Below, in pieces: positions 43,501-52,628 of a DNA stretch of 64,000 nucleotides; position 1 is the stretch's first letter; each line of letters opens with the position of its first letter. Source of the DNA: Prorocentrum cordatum (lineage: Eukaryota; Sar; Dinophyceae; Prorocentrales; Prorocentraceae); assembly GCA_963575745.1 (NCBI GenBank), contig CAUYUJ010016358.1, forward strand, positions 209,204 through 273,203, written 5' to 3'. The translations under genes were made by a program, and so were the position numbers. Under the pieces are notes generated by a model. The model worked only from the letters and a program-made list of their open reading frames with translations. It did no database searches and was not told the DNA's origin.

Positions 43501-46500
43501 CGAAATTCTTCACTTCACTAAACCGGACCCAGGACGAACTCGCTACGCTCCAGTCCCGCGGGAGATCCAAGACTCCCGCCGCCGCCCGGGGACGTTGCTG
43601 CATTGCGGTGCTCTGGTCACTGTTAATGGCTTCCGCGGGCTGCAGCGGCTCACTTCCATGACTACCCCGACTCACGAATCCAGTGGTTGGTCTGGCTCTA
43701 TGGGTTGGTTTCGTTGTGTCGGTTGATTTTATGCTTGGTTGGCGGTCGGTGGATTTCGCGTTGTTCATTGGTGTCGTGAAGTGATTTGTCGTTTGGTTGG
43801 TCAGTGCCGTTTTGTTGATTCGTGCCGTTTTGTTGGTTGGTGTCGTTTCGTTGGTTGGTGTCGTTTTGTTGCTTGGTGTCGTTTTGTTGCTTGGTGTCCT
43901 TTTGTTGGCCGGTGTCGATTTGTTGGTTTGTTGGTTGGTGTCGGTTTGTTGGTTGGTGTCGTTTTGTTGCTTGGCGTCGTCCTGGCGGCGTGGCCGATAA
44001 TCGGCGGCCTGCAATGGCGCCAGGATTTGTTTCGGGCCAGCCTTGATCGCCCTCATCATTCTCATATTCGTCAGCGTCAGCACTCGTCGCCCCCATCCGC
44101 GCACACATGCGGCCCTGGTACGGCTCTCACGCGGCCCTGCGAAGGCCTTCACTGTGCTCCCCAAAGCTTTCTGAGGGGCCCCCCAGAGGCCCCAAGAGGG
44201 CACTGGAAATTGTCGCTTCCAACTCCGCCAGGCGGAGGTCAACAAGGGTCTCACTGGTGCACTTCCAGGAATCGTCGTTCGATCCTCTTGGGGCCCTCCT
44301 GGGGCCTTCTGGAGCCGTCTTGGAAGCTCCGAGCGGCTCCATGAAGGCGCCGGGCGATATCGCTTCCAATTCCGCCAGGTGGAGTTAGACCAGGGGCTCA
44401 CTGAGGCCCCTTTTTGCGCCCTCCTCTGCCTTTGAAAAAGCCCCGATGGGGTTCTTCAGTGCCGTCTTAGGGCCCCTAAGAGGCCTCCAGTAGGGTATTG
44501 AAGTTATCGCTTCCAACTCCGCCACGCGGAGTTGAACCCAGGGCGGCTCTCTATGGCCCTTTCGGGGCCTTCTTAGAGCTTTTCTGAGGCCCTAAGTGGG
44601 CCCTGGGAGGTGTCATTTTCACGGGCGTTGAAAGTGACACCGCGGAGGGCCCTCTTGGGCCCTTCTTGGGGCCTCTCTTGGGTCCCTCTGGGAGCCCTCT
44701 TGGTGCCGCCCTGGGGCCTTCTCGGGGCCTTCTTGGAGCCTTTCTGGTGCTCTTTAAGTGGGCCCTGGGAGGTGTCACTTTCACGGGCGCTGAAAGTGAC
44801 ACATCGAAGGGCCCGCTTTCCCTCGTAGCGCTGCCCGTGGCCGGGGCATTGTGCAGCGCATCCCTCGTCGAACGTATTTTGTCGGACGCGTGGTCGAATT
44901 CCGCCAGTTCGGTCGAGATGGTGGTCAAGCGGTTCGGTTGCAATGTAGCCATGCGGATCTGAGCTTACCATTTCTTGCCATTTTGGCGGGGATCGCAGGA
45001 GCGTTTGTGTTGTGATCAACTGTGCTCGATATATCCAGCGGCAGCGTTTCATCCCAATATATTATTTTGAAAAAAGTCAGCAGGGGCCAAATTGCTGATG
45101 TGAAGCAACATAGGTCTCGTATCCTCGACCACCACCCCGTTCTGTATATCCTCCTCCTCATCCTCCTGGCCCCCCCCCGCTTCCACCCCCCAGTCAGCCC
45201 TCTCTTTTCTTCCTTCCGCCTGTTAATTCCGCTCCGATAGCCGTTTTGGCTGAAGTGACGGGCCTCGGGCCACGCCACGCCAACGCAAAGCCAGCCAAGG
45301 CTTCCACTGAAACGTTTCGATGACATCCGCATTTTCGGATCGCTTCCCGACGGAGCAGGAAATCGACGCAGCGATCGCCATGGACGATTCCCTGGCCGCC
45401 GAGGCGGGCCAGCTCGAGCTCGCAGAACGCGAAGCTCAGCTCGCAGAACACGAAGCTCAGCTCGACCACTTCTATCGCCAGTGCTACGGCGAGACCCCAG
45501 AACTTCCCATTGCAGCGTCACCATCGCCGCAGGAGGTATGGGAGGTGATCGCAGTGAGCGACGACAGCCAGGGGGCCGCGCTCTCAGAGCACGCAGACCC
45601 GCCTGAACAGGCGAACGAGATGCAAGCTGAGCTCGCTTCCTTGATCGCCCTGGCGCTGGTGGCTACAAAGGACACGGTGCTTTGGCTGCTAGACCATTGT
45701 GCAGCGAGGGGCACGGGCGATAATGCCAATGCTGACGATCCCCGCCAGCGAGACCGGAGCCGGTCGCCGAGACTACCGAGAAGCGCGTTTGCTGCAGCAG
45801 ATCCGTTTGCTGGAGCATGCTCGGGAGAGACTCCCGAGGATATCGAGAGCCCGTCGCGGTACAGCGAATGGCTCGCGCGCAAGCGCCCTCCCGTTCTCAA
45901 CGATGGCGAGGAGCCTCAGTCTGAGGCTCCGCCTCCAGCAGAGGCTGTAGAAATGTAAGCTTGCGCGTGTCGCCTTGCTGTAGCCAGCCTCCATCTCCTC
46001 TCACCCTCTCCCCGCACACACACGCGCGCGCAATTCGGCGCGCGTCCACGATTACAAAGTTCCCGAGTGAGTTTTACGGGGGAAGAGGAGGAGGAGGAGT
46101 AGCGGGGCTGGGGTCAGGAGAAGGAAGGGAAGGAGCGGCAGGAGGGACGGTAGCCTTCTCCTTCCACTTGCACCCCCCTCCCCTCGCTTTCTCACCCCAT
46201 CCCCATTCCTCGTCCCATGGCCGGCCCCGCGCGCCTTGACCCGCAGTGTCGGGGCGGCGGCTTACTTCTTACCCCAGAACCGCAGCAGAGTCTTCACACG
46301 AGGCATGCGGAAGAACATCGTCCCTGCTGTCCCGAAGCCCCTGCCTCCATTCGGCACCCGTCAGTTGCGCGAAGTTCTCGGCAAGTTCCCCCCGATCGAT
46401 CGCGAGAGCCTCACCGAGGCTCAGAAGGAGAACGTGAAGGCCCAGGAGGAAAACGTGAAGCAGAAGTTTCTCGATGACGAACTCTCCGAAGATGACCTCG

Positions 46501-47096
46501 TAGTGATTTCGACCGATCGCGCCATCGACGGCGTCTACACCCCTCCTTGCTTCCCCAACTTCTGCCCCACTCTCACAACGCGTAATTTTTATCTGTTCGT
46601 CATGAGTGTTTCAGATATCCTGAGCGAGGTTCCTGATAAGGACCGCTCGTTCTTTAGATTCCTGCGCCCGACGGAGCGACTTGCGCTCCAGGGCTTGCCT
46701 CCTAGCGCCGCGCTTCACATGCCCAGCCATGCGGTTGCGGTCAAGGGCGCTGGGAATGCGTTCCCGCCGCCGCTTATAATGGCGGTGATGCACCCAATGA
46801 TCGACGCGCTGCAGCAATCGAGCTTTGACTTGGGGAGTTGGCCCCGCGCTCCTAGGCCCGGCTGTGCTGAGCTGCCAATCTACGATCGGATCGAGCGCCT
46901 GCGCATGGCCCCATTGCCTAAGAAGGCGAAAGCCAAGGCAAAGGCGAAGGCCAAGCCAAAGGCGGCAGTGCACCACAAGCCAGCAAGCAGCAGCAGCAGC
47001 AGCAGCAGCCAAATCCTCAATTCGAAACCTGCGGCTTGCAAGCGCATGCGGGTTAAAGTGGAAGTCAGCTTTGAGAATTCTGATGCTGACGAGTGA
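40572..47096 (+). CDS. cytosine-5 DNA methyltransferase, four exons
   Basis: Exons 40572-40904, 41234-41487, 41688 to about 41775, and 46278-47096; about 497 residues. Motif I variant RPLRIASPCVGLHSCAVALD. Motif IV TGPPCPPWSGQG with the catalytic Cys codon at 41306-41308. Motif VI LENVTG (41429-41446). Exon 3 holds FLFILRKMAPEFSWRSDKLL. Motif VIII QNRSRVF begins exon 4. The target-recognition region is VPKPLPPFGTRQLREVLGKF onward; then motif IX RFLRPTERLALQGLP and motif X VKGAGNAFPPPL. The tail is Lys/Ala-rich with a Ser run. Junctions 1 (GA-AG, phase 0) and 2 (GT-AG, phase 2) fit exactly; the donor of intron 3 is uncertain (41775 or 41778). The expected product adds methyl groups to DNA cytosines. 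Upstream exons are possible. Confidence 0.85.
40905..41233 (+). other. GA-AG intron of the methyltransferase
   Basis: Joining CCCAAG|GACGGG to CCCGAG|GATGGG yields GPKDGNVLN without a break. Both ends carry AGGA, a short direct repeat across the junction. It is 329 bp with purine-rich simple sequence inside. Confidence 0.75.
41488..41687 (+). other. GT-AG intron of the methyltransferase
   Basis: GACAG|GTTTCG and TCCCAG|GTTCCT, phase 2, joining DR to FLFILRK. It contains a tandem duplication of about 50 bp (TTTAGGTAGGTAGCACCTTG at 41520 and a near copy at 41563). Confidence 0.75.
44610..44802. repeat. pair of GTGTCACTTTCA hairpins
   Basis: 44772-44802 is GTGTCACTTTCA-cgggcgc-TGAAAGTGACAC, a perfect 12-bp stem. 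44610-44640 is the same with one mismatch. The two are 162 bp apart, each followed by GGGCCC-rich minisatellite. Confidence 0.8.
45233..45255 (+). other. relic spliced leader
   Basis: TCCGATAGCCGTTTTGGCTG followed by AAG matches DinoSL with one inserted A and two substitutions. It lies 65 bp upstream of the ATG at 45320. Confidence 0.7.
45320..45958 (+). CDS. small acidic protein, probable retrogene inside the methyltransferase intron
   Basis: 212 residues from ATG 45320 (MTSAFSDRFPTEQEIDAAIA). Residues about 25-52 form a Glu/Ala/Leu coiled coil (AEAGQLELAEREAQLAEHEA). A hydrophobic helix at about 105-122 (LASLIALALVATKDTVLWLL) and an Arg/Ser/Pro segment follow. There is no intron, and a spliced-leader relic lies 65 bp upstream, which together suggest a retroposed mRNA. 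It sits on the same strand inside intron 3 of the methyltransferase. I do not recognise the family. Confidence 0.55.
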   Translation: MTSAFSDRFPTEQEIDAAIAMDDSLAAEAGQLELAEREAQLAEHEAQLDHFYRQCYGETPELPIAASPSPQEVWEVIAVSDDSQGAALSEHADPPEQANEMQAELASLIALALVATKDTVLWLLDHCAARGTGDNANADDPRQRDRSRSPRLPRSAFAAADPFAGACSGETPEDIESPSRYSEWLARKRPPVLNDGEEPQSEAPPPAEAVEM

Positions 47097-47774
47097 GCGC
47101 GTGCGAGCTTCACTACAGAAGAGCCCCATGGGCCATGGGGCCCTGGGGCGCACCCTACCGCTTTACGCACGCACGCAGAAGCACGAATACACGCACACGC
47201 ACACACGCACACGTGAAGCATGCTCGCGCTCAGACTTTTAAAGTTTTGCCGATGTGGGCCGCACAGGGCATTTCAACGCTATCTAGCGCAGGAGAGGCTC
47301 GCCCTCCTTCGCTTCGCAGTCGCTTTATACAACGTTGCCGCCGAGGAAAACACCCCACGAGCCCCCTCTGGTGCCTTCGTCGCCCCTGCCCTCAGTGCCG
47401 TCTTATCGGGACTTGCAGGGTCTCTGATCCCGAGAGCTCCCCCCTCCCTCTCATTCTCCTCCTCCTCCTTCACTTTTCTCAGCCTCCTCATCGTCGTCGC
47501 CCTCCTCCTCGTCCTCTTCACCCTCTCCCTCCCTCTTGCGTCCTCTCTCTCTTCTGATTCCTTATCATCATCCTCTTCCTCTTCCTCCTTCATCCCTCCC
47601 TTCCAGCGCGGGCCCCGAGAACGCCTGGCCCGCCCGAGCGGGGTGAGCATGAGGGGGGGGGCAGCGGTGGAAGGTGGAGGAGGGAGGCGGGAAGGTGGAG
47701 GAGGGAGGCGGGAAGTTGGAGGAGGGAGGCGGGATGAGGCGGGGGCGAGCATAACAACCGCCATCCTATCAAGT
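47097..47774. other. intergenic, C/T-rich and G/A-rich simple sequence
   Basis: CACACG run near 47190, CT-rich block 47440-47600 and four copies of a 21-bp GGTGGAGGAGGGAGGCGGGA repeat at 47670-47740. No gene seen. Confidence 0.65.
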
Positions 47775-47790
47775 GCCATTTTGGCTCAAG
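47775..47790 (+). other. truncated spliced-leader relic
   Basis: GCCATTTTGGCTCAAG is identical to the last 16 nt of DinoSL, 56 bp upstream of the ATG at 47847. A 5'-truncated leader is the expected relic of a reverse-transcribed mRNA. Confidence 0.75.
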
Positions 47791-47846
47791 ACTCGGATCC
47801 ACAACCCTGCGTTAAGGCCCGATCAAGGCGCCAATTTCTCCGCGAC

Positions 47847-48994
47847 ATGGCGCAACCAACGTCGACGATGGCCGACCACTTCCGAGCCGTGCTGCACTTC
47901 CTGCGTGCCAACATCGACGCCAGCGGGAATGATCCTGACAGGGTCGCCCCGTTGGCGCAGTCGGCGAAGGCGTCCCTCTTCGAGTGCCTGGGGAGAGTGC
48001 GCAGTCTGAACTTCAACGACGCGGCCGACTGCATCGCCCTGCTCTCCGACAGCTCTTTCACTGCACCGCAGAGGGCCGAGATCACCGATGCCGTGAACGT
48101 CAAAGCCACGCACGTTGGAGCGACCGCGCCGGGCGGCCGCAGGGCGAAGGCCCAGGTGTTCTTCACGCTGCAGCACTTCATGACTAACCGCGATTGGGTT
48201 CAACTCGGAGACGCCGCCATGCCAACCAACCAGAAGTTACGCGTGATCGCGAGGAGGTTTGAACGCCTCGGTTGCGTGTTCCCTACTGAACCCACGTTGA
48301 TCCACGCCGTCGGGATGTTGTTGCTGCACAACAACAGCGGGGACATCAACAACGTCGATCCGACGAACGCTTGGACCCTGAAGAACGACCTCAAGAACAT
48401 CCTGCAGCAGGTCAGAGCCAGGGTCAGGCTGGCGCACTACGGGCAGGTGGCCAGATTCCCTGACAACCCGCACATGCTGCACCAGATCTACCCGCACATC
48501 TTCGAGAGCGTCTACGAGTCCGACCCGCCGGCGCCGAACCAGGTGAACGAGATGCTGCTTCACCAGCTCAGGCGGGAAGGCGAAGCCACAAAATGTAAGG
48601 AGGTGGATGGAGGGAGCTAGCAAAGTAGCCAGTGAAAGCGAAGGGGGGTGGAAGGGGGAGGGAGGAGGGACGGGGAGGGGGAAGGGAGCGGGGGAAGGAG
48701 GGCCATGGCGATTTCAGGTGGCGAGCCTACCGATTTCCACCCTTTGACCCCCTGCCCTCAATGCTGATCGTCTCGAACGAAACGCTTGTTCGTCGAAAGA
48801 CGATGGGAGTGTGCAATTTTTGAGAGGATGTCTCAAGCAAAACTGCGACTCTGGGGAATCGGCTAACAATAGATGTCTGAAAGTTCGGCCAATGAACGCG
48901 CCCCTCAATCTCCTTCCCTCCACCCTCCCCCCATCCCGCTCCATCCCCCCTTCCTCCCTCTCGCTCTCCTTCTCCCACCTTCTCTCTCTCTCTA

Positions 48995-49038
<44 letters not shown>

Positions 49039-49950
49039 CCCCTCCATCCTTCTCCCTGCATCCGCCCTCCTCCTCCTCCTCATTTTTTTGCGAGCGTTTG
49101 GCTTGTCGATTCCTTCAGGAACCAGCTGCCGTGCCGCAAGACCCACACCGCAATCGCCAGCCACGGCAGGATGCTTGCGATCACCGACGGCCGCACCAAC
49201 CACCCGCAGCAGCAGAACGCACTCGCCCAGCTCGCTATCGGCCTGATGGCCGGCGGTGGCGGCGGAGAGATTCCTTGCCTCCCAGGCTTTCGCTTGACCC
49301 CGCTCGGCCAGGATATCGCCAGCGGCCGTCGCCAGCAGCCTCCAACGACGCCGGCTACCGTGGCGGCGCCTGCAGCGGTCGGAGACGCAGCCGCGGTGGC
49401 GCTCGCGGTGGCGCCCGCGGCGGGGCCCGCGGCGGGGGCGCCGCTGGCCTTGGCGGACGAGGACGGCATCGAGGTCGCGGCCGCTGGCCTCGAGGATGCT
49501 GTTACCCCAAGCCCGAAGCCCAAGGCCGGCAAGGGCTCGGGCGGCAAGGTCAAGATGTCCATCGATGAGATGGCGGACTCGTTCGCCAAGAAGCTGAAGA
49601 AGGACATCGCGCAGCCAGAGAAGCTTGTCCCAGCCGCCGGCTCCGTGTGCAAGCGCCCTGCAGCGGCCCCTGTCATGAAAAAAGCCAAGCCAGCAGCGGT
49701 CTCTTCGGACACGGTCATGACAAAAGCCAAGGTGGGGACCAGCAAGAAGGTGTGGCCTCTGAAGTACCCAGGGGTTCCCAAGGCCGAGAAGGACGCGGTG
49801 ACGGTGGGAGACTTTCGCCTCATGACGGACATGAAGCGGCAGCAGTGGCGCATCAGGAAAATTGGAACGCGGCCAGACAAGGCCTTCAGCTGGAAGGTCG
49901 ACGGGGCCGCGTCGTGGAAGCGCATGGCTGAGTATTGGCAGAATGCTTAG
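47847..49950 (+). CDS. two-exon protein of unknown function with spliced-leader relic
   Basis: Exon 1 47847-48571 (ATG, MAQPTSTMADHFRAVLHFLR), exon 2 49119-49950; 518 residues. The junction CTCAG|GCGGGAAG and TTCCTTCAG|GAAC is a GC-AG intron with matching phase 2, giving MLLHQLRNQLPCRKTHTAIA. Exon 1 is helical (about residues 1-240) without recognised motif. Exon 2 has a Gly-rich stretch, an Ala/Pro linker, KMSIDEMADSFAKKLKKDIA and a Lys-rich region (KRPAAAPVMKKAKPAAVSSD), then a compact C-terminus (RQQWRIRKIGTRPDKAFSWK). It could be a DNA- or chromatin-associated protein, but that is a guess. Last gene before the right TIR. Confidence 0.6.
48572..49118 (+). other. GC-AG intron with (CT)n
   Basis: GCGGGAAG...TTCCTTCAG, 547 bp. 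It holds a purine-rich block (48640-48710) and a long CT run (48980-49035). The unspliced frame would instead stop at 48620. Confidence 0.7.
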
Positions 49951-51759
49951 GCTGGTATCCCTCAGCTCTAGAGGCAGGCTCGCCGCCGAAGCCGCATCCG
50001 TCGCCCTGTGCGATGGCGGGATATATCATGTTTTTATGCATTCGATTTGGGGGGGGCCGCCGTGCATGAGCTGCGCAATGATCTTATTCAGCCTCCGCTC
50101 TCAACCTCTCGACGCCTCGCCTCGTTCGCTCGCAGCGCCATGCCTGGCCAAAGCCACAGCTGCTGGGATGGGCCCAGCGACTCAAGAGGGGATTCCAACC
50201 GCGCAAACCATGCGCAACCTGAGAAACATAAAACAACTACAACATAAAACAAACAAATCCATGCATCCATCCATCACCGCCGCTATCCAAGTATCATCGT
50301 CCTCCTCCTCCTGCACCCCTTACTACAGCCAGCGCTGATGCCCCATCCCCTTCCTGCTCCTCTTCATGGCCAGGCTCACTGGCCACCTCCCCTCCGTTTC
50401 CTGATCGCCGTCAGCCGCCCCTGCGACCTGCGCGACGGCGACAGCGATAGACTGAGGAAACGACGGCGATCAGGAGACGGAGGGGAGGTGGCCGGCGAGC
50501 CTGGTCACGACAAGGAGGGGGAGAGGAGGACGGGAGAACCCCCCTTGAGCTCTCTCTCCCTCTCTCTCTCTCAGTGGCTGGCGAACCTGGCCACAAGGAG
50601 GAGGGGGAGGAGGACGAGAGAAACCCTATTGAGCTCTCTCTCTCTCTCTCTATCTCTCTCCCTCTCCCTCTCTGCTGAGCGGCGCACTGACAAGTGCACG
50701 TCTGTGTGAGGGGTGCGCCAAGATGGATCGTCGTGGAGCCTTTGGGGCTCTTATATGGCCGTCTTGGGGCCCGTATATAGGGCGTCTTGGGGCCCATATT
50801 TGGGCGTCTTGGGGCGTTTGGGGCCCGTCTATAGGGCATCATGGGGCCCTTGGGGCGTTTCGGGCCCGTCTATAGGGCATCTTGGGGCGTTTGGGGTTCG
50901 CTTGCCATGGGCATCTTGGGTAGCCCAGGCTTCCGCCTTGCCGCTCCCTGGGTCCGCAAATGGGGGCTCCCACGGGCGGGGGCGAAGGTCACGACCCCCT
51001 CCCCTCCAACGCCAAGTGCTGGGGGGGGGAAGGGTCGTGACTGCCCGTCCCAACCCCTCCTTCGCGGATCCCGCTTTTCTCGGGGCCCATATATGGGCGT
51101 CTTGGGGACCTTATGGGCATCTTGGGGCCTACTGGGCATCTTGGGACGCCTATAGCCCAGGTTTCCGCCTTGCCGTTCCCTGGGTCCGCGAATGGGGGCT
51201 CCCACGGGCGGGGGCGAAGGTCACGACCCCCTCCCCTCCAACGCCAAGTGCTGGGGGGGGGAAGGGTCGTGACTGCCCGCCCCAACCCCTCGTTCGCGGA
51301 TCCCGTTTTTCTTGGGCCCGTCTTGGGGCTCTGCGTGCCACTGGGCATGCGCCTATGCGCCATGTGGATGTATACTGGCGGCCCAATACATAGGCTCTCG
51401 GCCCTGCACGTCCCTGATCGTTGGGTCTGAGACCCAACGATCTGCGTGAGGGGTGCAATATCCATAGGCCTTCGGCCCTGCATGTCCAGACTCCACGATC
51501 CGTGTGATGGTGCCAGGGGCACGATCCGTGTGAGGGGGGCGCGTGGACGGGGGAGCAGGAGGCAAGTTCCTGCATGGGTTCGCGCCCACAAGTTCCCGCC
51601 CATAACTCCCCGCCCACATGTCGGGTTGGTTGGCGCCCGTCCGCGCGATCGAGCGCGGTGATGCTAAAACATACCGTTCCCCGCGCGTCGTCAAAACATG
51701 TGATGGTTTCTCGCCGCGATCGAAGATGCGCTTCTCTCGCGCCGACATGCGTTTTATGA
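49951..51759. repeat. right interior of the TIR element: repeats, no gene
   Basis: 50440-50690: two diverged copies of a GGCGAGCCTGGTCACGACAA-type unit with CT runs. 50725-50905: units of GGGGCCCGTATATAGGGCGT type. 50920-51085 and 51150-51315: a ~165-bp direct duplication (GGCTTCCGCCTTGCCG to TTCGCGGATCCCG). 51417-51440: hairpin CGTTGGGTCTGAGACCCAAC. Frames here mirror the repeats and none looks coding. Confidence 0.65.
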
Positions 51760-51895
51760 AAACGCCTAAACAGTTACGAGCGGTTATGAAACAGTTATGA
51801 ACAGTTATAACTCTTTTATACCCAGATATAGGCAACTATAACTATTCATAAACAACGTTATAAATAGTTATCTTGTAAGTGTGCCTAACTAAGTT
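51760..51895. other. right subterminal AT-rich region
   Basis: AT-rich, with CAGTTATGAACAGTTATAAC (51793-51812) and GTTATAAATAGTTAT. The CAGTTATGAACAGTTA motif is shared, in direct orientation, with the left subterminal region at 31959. Confidence 0.7.
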
Positions 51896-51926
51896 ATAAG
51901 CTGCATAACTACGGTGGGCTACAAAG
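51896..51926 (-). repeat. right terminal inverted repeat
   Basis: ATAAGCTGCATAACTACGGT then GGGCTACAAAG, the inverted copy of 31707-31737 with one mismatch. Confidence 0.92.
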
Positions 51927-51928
51927 AA

Positions 51929-52610
51929 GAAGCTGTGGGCCTCCGCTTGCGCACCCCCTCCCTGGCAGGCGGTGGGCCACCAGTCCAGCGAGGAGAGGGG
52001 CTCGCTGGAGGCTAGAGTGGGAGCCGCATGCGCACGGAGGCAAAGGGCGGCAAGGCAGGGGGCGTCCACGGCTGCAGGGCGTGGGGCTGGCGGCGCTGTG
52101 AGGGCGGCGGCGGCCTGCGCTGGCGCGGCGGTGGCGGCGGCAGCTGCAGGCGGAGATGATGGAGATGACGGCAGTGCTGCGGGGAGGTCACCTCGGAGGT
52201 CGAGGTCGCCTCGGAGACGCAGGGAGGCGGCGGACGCGCCTGTCCTCGAGGGCCCGCCGTGCGCTGAGGAGGACCTCAGGAGGGCGCGCGTCGTGGAGGT
52301 CGTCGGCCCCTACGTCGTCTGCCGCGCGTGCGGGGCCCACTCGGCGGTGAGGAGGGCCAACTTGGGCCGCGCCTGCCCTGGGCCCCTGCCGCCGCGAGGG
52401 GCCGACGGAGGAGCGGACTCCAGGAGGAAGAGGCGGGACCGCATCCTCCGCGGCTGCCACCCGCAGACGGGCAGGCCGCTCCTCGCCGAGATGGTGCCCA
52501 CGAGGAGAGGTGGGTGAGGCCGCGGGCCTCGCGGGGCCGCACTGAGCTCAGTGTGGCAAGCCTCCAGCGTGGCGGAGTCCGCGGCGCTGGATCTGGGGTG
52601 AAAAAAAAAA
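51929..52610 (+). mobile_element. LINE right part: ORF2 C-terminus, 3' UTR and A-tail
   Basis: 51929-52517 continues ORF2 in frame after excision of the TIR element (KKLWASACAPPPWQAVGHQS). It encodes an Ala/Gly/Arg-rich linker and a second CxxC module (VVCRACGAHSAVRRANLGRA then CPGP), followed by RILRGCHPQTGRPLL and stop TGA 52515-52517. An 83-bp 3' UTR leads into A10-11 at 52601-52611, directly followed by the target-site duplication. Confidence 0.88.
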
Positions 52611-52628
52611 AGCATCGAGGGGACCTCT
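52611..52628. repeat. LINE target-site duplication, right copy
   Basis: AGCATCGAGGGGACCTCT, identical to 25055-25072. Its first A is also the last base of the A-run. Confidence 0.9.

Larger units (their letters stand above)
41776..46277 (+). other. large intron 3 of the methyltransferase (4.5 kb), repeat-filled
   Basis: Ends TTACTTCTTACCCCAG|AAC. Contents: CAT/CAC simple sequence 42360-42470; a ~97-bp tandem repeat in about five copies (42520-42965) with CTTCGTGGCCCCA motifs; GGGGCCCTCTTGG units 43035-43300; a GTTGGTGTCGTTTTGTTG repeat 43795-43985; three CAACTCCGCCAGGCGGAG-type repeats (about 44219, 44371 and 44515); two hairpins (44610-44640 and 44772-44802); and a small gene with its own leader relic at 45233-45958. 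Confidence 0.7.
31707..51926 (+). mobile_element. 20.2-kb TIR transposon with transposase-like and DNA methyltransferase genes
   Basis: Bounded by 31-bp terminal inverted repeats (30/31 identical) and inserted in LINE ORF2. Removing it with a 2-bp AA duplication restores the ORF2 frame (agg-aag-aag-ctg) and joins two halves of a CxxC motif. AT-rich subterminal regions (31738-31990 and 51760-51895) with GTTATGAACAGTTA motifs stand out from the GC-rich interior. Five genes plus a nested retrogene all lie on the + strand: transposase-like, KH-like, zinc-ribbon, cytosine-5 methyltransferase and a further two-exon gene. The superfamily is uncertain. The transposase resembles CACTA/KDZ-type proteins, but the terminal TTTGTAGCCC is not CACTA. 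Confidence 0.85.

Noticed and set aside
51929-52610. A separate 5'-truncated LINE insertion
   Set aside because: Its 3' flank duplicates the 5' flank of the LINE at 25 kb perfectly, and the reading frames join, so it is the tail of the same copy.
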